From Candidatus Nealsonbacteria bacterium RBG_13_36_15 (GTDB taxonomy: Bacteria; Patescibacteriota; Minisyncoccia; Minisyncoccales; RBG-13-36-15), in the NCBI GenBank assembly GCA_001819145.1, contig MHLV01000024.1, forward strand, positions 1 through 7,388: 7,388 nt of DNA. Direction: 5' to 3'. This document shows, piece after piece, positions 5,449-7,388 of this stretch. Positions within the stretch are counted from its first letter, which is position 1, and the number at the start of each line of letters is the position of its first letter. Below the pieces are notes generated by a model that searched no databases, had not been told where the DNA came from, and saw only the letters and a list, made by a program, of their open reading frames with translations. The translations under genes were made by a program, and so were the position numbers.

Positions 5449-6627
5449 ATGATAAACGATGTATTAAAAAGCAAAGAAGACTTATTGAAGCCTTTTAAAA
5501 TTGGCGAGGTTGTTGAGGGAAAAATTATTGGAATAGAGAGAGCGGCGATTTTTTTAGATTTGGGCATTCAGGGAACAGGCATAATCTATGGAAAAGAATT
5601 TTTTGAAGCTAAAGAAATTTTGAAGAATCAAAAAATTGGCGATAAATTACATGCTAAAGTGGTTGCCTCAGATAACGAAGAAGGATTTATTGAGTTGTCG
5701 CTCGCTCAAGCGAAAAAAGAAATTACTTGGCAAAATCTCTCACAACAGCAAAAAGAAGGAGAAATCATAAAAGCTAAAATCCTTAAGGCAAATAAGGGCG
5801 GTTTAATGACTGAGATAGGAAACATCCCGGCCTTTCTGCCTGTTTCCCAATTAGCTCCCGAACATTATCCCAGAATCAAAGGGGGAGAGTCTTCCCAGGT
5901 TCTGAGAGAACTTCAAAAGTTTGTTGGACAAGAGCTGGAAGTCAAAATCCTTACTCTGAATCAGAGAAATAATCAGCTTATTTTATCAGAAAAGGCAAAA
6001 GAAGCTGAAAAAATAAAAGAAATTTTAAAGAATCATAAGGTTGGAGACATAGTTGAAGGAGAAATTATTGGCGTTGTTGATTTTGGTGTTTTTATAAAAT
6101 TCTTTCCCTCCGACTCTCGTCGGCCGAAGCCGACTACGGTCGGCGAAGGCCAAAGCCCCTCGATAAAGGAAACTTCTCTTATTAAAAATAAGCCCGTTGA
6201 AGCTAAAATCTTCACTGGCGATAGCTTAGCTCTTGAGGGTTTAATCCATATTTCAGAATTAGACTGGAAAATTATTGAAGACCCCTTAGAAATAGTTAAA
6301 ATCGGGCAAAAAGTAAAAGCAAAAATTATTGAAATTGCAGGTGATAAGGTTTCTCTTTCTTTAAAGGCTTTAAAAAAAGACCCTTGGGAAGGAACTGGAG
6401 AAAAATATAAAAAAGGAAGCGTTGTTCCGGGCAAAGTAACAAAATTTAATCCTTTCGGGGCTTTTATCCAGATCACCCCTAAAATCCAGGGCCTCTGCCA
6501 TATTTCTGAGTTTGGCTCTCAAAAGAAAATGACTGATTGTTTAAAAATTAACGAAAAATATAATTTTAAAATTCTCTTAATTGAGCCCAAAGATCATCGA
6601 ATGACTCTTAGATTAGAAAAAGAATAG
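5449..6627 (+). CDS. rpsA: S1 RNA-binding domain protein, ribosomal protein bS1 type
   Basis: The protein carries four S1 (OB-fold) RNA-binding domains: about 17-86 (IGEVVEGKIIGIERAAIFLD), 103-181, 197-306 (VGDIVEGEIIGVVDFGVFIKF ... LEGLIHISEL) and 321-390 (KKGSVVPGKVTKFNPFGAFI ... GLCHISEF). Proteins of this kind bind mRNA at the small ribosomal subunit and help initiation. E. coli S1 has six domains; shorter four-domain forms occur in many phyla. I chose the ATG at 5449 (MINDVLKSKE, 392 residues) because the frame upstream has only TTG starts (5395, 5413), and the extra residues would be basic and unlike an S1 leader; no Shine-Dalgarno sequence settles it. The third domain is interrupted at residues 219-261 by a segment partly encoded by a G+C-rich palindrome. 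A general S1-domain RNA-binding protein is the alternative name. Confidence 0.88.
   Translation: MINDVLKSKEDLLKPFKIGEVVEGKIIGIERAAIFLDLGIQGTGIIYGKEFFEAKEILKNQKIGDKLHAKVVASDNEEGFIELSLAQAKKEITWQNLSQQQKEGEIIKAKILKANKGGLMTEIGNIPAFLPVSQLAPEHYPRIKGGESSQVLRELQKFVGQELEVKILTLNQRNNQLILSEKAKEAEKIKEILKNHKVGDIVEGEIIGVVDFGVFIKFFPSDSRRPKPTTVGEGQSPSIKETSLIKNKPVEAKIFTGDSLALEGLIHISELDWKIIEDPLEIVKIGQKVKAKIIEIAGDKVSLSLKALKKDPWEGTGEKYKKGSVVPGKVTKFNPFGAFIQITPKIQGLCHISEFGSQKKMTDCLKINEKYNFKILLIEPKDHRMTLRLEKE
6103..6231 (+). repeat. In-frame insertion with palindromic repeat inside the third S1 domain of rpsA
   Basis: This stretch encodes residues 219-261, between the strand GVFIKF and LEGLIHISEL, which normally follow each other after a short turn. 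Its first part (6110-6160) is about two thirds G+C by hand count, unlike the A/T-rich gene. It carries GTCGGC (6119-6124), GCCGAC (6129-6134) and GTCGGC (6139-6144), so the middle arm can pair with either side across tetraloops CGAA or TACG. The encoded peptide (with RRPKPTTVGEGQSPS) is Pro/Gly/Ser-rich and probably an exposed loop. The reading frame is kept. Confidence 0.65.
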
Positions 6628-6646
6628 ATAATTTATTATTAGGGGG

Positions 6647-6674
6647 TTGACACTGGATTTGTATTTGCTAAACT
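6647..6674 (+). promoter_or_regulatory. Promoter of nusA
   Basis: A perfect -35 box TTGACA (6647-6652) is followed by 16 bp and the -10-like TAAACT (6669-6674), which matches the consensus at four of six positions. The alternative -10, TAAAAT at 6674-6679, leaves too long a spacer of 21 bp. The predicted transcript start is near 6681, giving a leader of nearly 60 bases that contains the terminator-like hairpin. The box starts 19 bp after the rpsA stop. Confidence 0.6.
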
Positions 6675-6686
6675 AAAATAAAATTA

Positions 6687-6729
6687 TCCGTTGAAAGAAT
6701 GCTGTCCGTTGGAAAACGGACTATTTTTA
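6687..6729 (+). terminator. Terminator-like hairpin in the nusA leader, possible attenuator
   Basis: GTCCGTT (6704-6710) pairs perfectly with AACGGAC (6715-6721) across the GNRA-type loop GGAA, followed at once by TATTTTTAT: an intrinsic terminator shape. It lies after the nusA promoter and 17 bases before the nusA ATG, so it is inside the nusA leader as well as downstream of rpsA. A second TCCGTT at 6687-6692 can also pair with AACGGA (6715-6720), which would break the terminator stem. It could end rpsA transcripts, attenuate nusA, or both. The stem is only 7 bp and the T-run has five Ts, so strength is uncertain. Confidence 0.55.
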
Positions 6730-6738
6730 TAAATAAAC

Positions 6739-7388
6739 ATGGATATTAAATCTTTTATCTCGGCTATTTCGCAAATTGTTGAAGAAAAAGGTATTCCTCG
6801 AGAAACTGTTAAGAAAATTGCAGAACAGGCAATAGCTGCAGCCTATAAAAAAGACTATGGGAAACGAGGCCAAAAAATTATGGCCGAACTTAATTTTGAA
6901 ACCGAAGAAACTAAGTTCTGGCAAGAAAAATTAGTGGTTGATCAATCAATGATTTTTTCAGAAAAAGAACTGGAAGAAAAAAAAGAAGAAAAGAATCAGC
7001 CAAAAGAAGAAGACAAAAAGATTAGGTTCAACCCGGAGAAACATATTCTTCTCAAAGAAGCGAAAAAAGAAAATAAAAAAATAAAAGCTGGGGAAGCAAT
7101 CTCTATTCCTTTGAAGCTGAAGGTAGATTTTGGTCGAATTGCCGCTCAAACTGCAAAACAGGTTATTTTGCAAAAGATCAGAGAGGCGGAAAGAGATGTT
7201 ATTTTCAAAGAATATAAAGATAAGGAAGGAGAAATAATCTCGGGGATAGTCCAAAGAATTGAAGGAAAAAATATCTTCTTAGATGTTGGCAAAACTTTGG
7301 GGATATTACCAAAAGAAGAACAAGTCCCCAGAGAATTTTATCGACCGGGCCAGAGATTAAAAGTCTATGTTTTAAAAGTAGAAGATAA
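6739..7388 (+). CDS. nusA: Transcription termination/antitermination protein NusA, N-terminal part (partial)
   Basis: The frame opens at ATG 6739 and is still open at the right edge after 216 codons. NusA binds RNA polymerase at the RNA exit channel and controls pausing, termination and antitermination. The N-terminal domain has IVEEKGIPRETVKKIAEQAIAA (13-34) and AYKKDYG, then the hallmark DFGRIAAQTAKQVILQKIREAER (130-152). The S1 domain starts at about 164 with EGEIISGIVQRIEGKNIFLDVG and continues through LPKEEQVPREFYRPGQRLKVY. The KH domains lie beyond the window. Between LVVD (65-68) and the DFGRIA helix is a Lys/Glu-rich stretch (about 75-116) longer than in E. coli NusA. No Shine-Dalgarno sequence precedes the ATG. 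Its own promoter and a hairpin lie in the 111-bp gap after rpsA, so it may be controlled separately from that gene. Confidence 0.96.
   Translation, partial: MDIKSFISAISQIVEEKGIPRETVKKIAEQAIAAAYKKDYGKRGQKIMAELNFETEETKFWQEKLVVDQSMIFSEKELEEKKEEKNQPKEEDKKIRFNPEKHILLKEAKKENKKIKAGEAISIPLKLKVDFGRIAAQTAKQVILQKIREAERDVIFKEYKDKEGEIISGIVQRIEGKNIFLDVGKTLGILPKEEQVPREFYRPGQRLKVYVLKVED

Noticed and set aside
6033..6476. Minus-strand frame of 147 codons within rpsA
   Set aside because: It is antisense to the third and fourth S1 domains; the length is a by-product of codon bias.
6727..7254. Two minus-strand, Phe-rich frames opposite the right edge
   Set aside because: They are the complement of Lys/Glu-rich nusA codons; the plus-strand frame is unmistakably NusA.

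Overview
The window looks like a piece of an A+T-rich bacterial chromosome, most likely from the Candidate Phyla Radiation (Patescibacteria, probably Parcubacteria-like). I infer this from the short two-helix 'type IV secretion system pilin' genes, the small proteins, A+T-rich leaders without clear Shine-Dalgarno sequences, a short four-domain S1 protein and a NusA with a Lys/Glu-rich insertion. No database search was possible, so the phylum is a judgement. Coding looks standard: the stops are TAA or TAG, and no gene is visibly broken.

Layout. The left two thirds is read on the minus strand. In transcription order it holds: a metallo-beta-lactamase-fold hydrolase (4658-5317); a single-pass membrane protein of unknown function (4291-4635); gyrA (1794-4277); after a 97-bp repeat-bearing gap, a SAM-dependent methyltransferase (1174-1698); after a G+C-richer, hairpin-filled gap, two tandem pilin-like genes with their own promoter (637-987 and 237-581); and, at the left edge, the first 54 codons of a PMT/GT39-type membrane glycosyltransferase (1-163). 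The right third is read on the plus strand: an S1-domain protein of the rpsA type (5449-6627), then the start of nusA (6739 to the edge). The two transcription directions part at 5318-5448.

How the genes fit together. gyrA, rpsA and nusA are core information-processing genes for DNA supercoiling, mRNA binding at the ribosome, and transcription elongation/termination. The first two minus-strand genes sit close enough to gyrA (22 and 13 bp) to share one transcript. The pilin pair is a separate surface-structure unit; no VirB4/VirB6 partner is visible here. Promoter-like sequences appear before the pilin pair (TTGACT-16-TATAAA), before the hydrolase (TTGAGA-17-TAAACT) and before nusA (TTGACA-16-TAAACT).

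The least ordinary parts are not whole genes. They are: (i) an in-frame, G+C-rich palindromic insertion inside the third S1 domain of RpsA; (ii) a nusA leader with a terminator-like hairpin and a second copy of one stem arm, an attenuator-like layout; (iii) a perfect 16-bp inverted repeat overlapping the methyltransferase stop codon; (iv) a cluster of hairpins between that gene and the pilin promoter; (v) TACGAAT repeats plus hairpins at the end of gyrA. Items i, iv and v may belong to families of dispersed palindromic repeats in this genome, which can be tested against the rest of the assembly.
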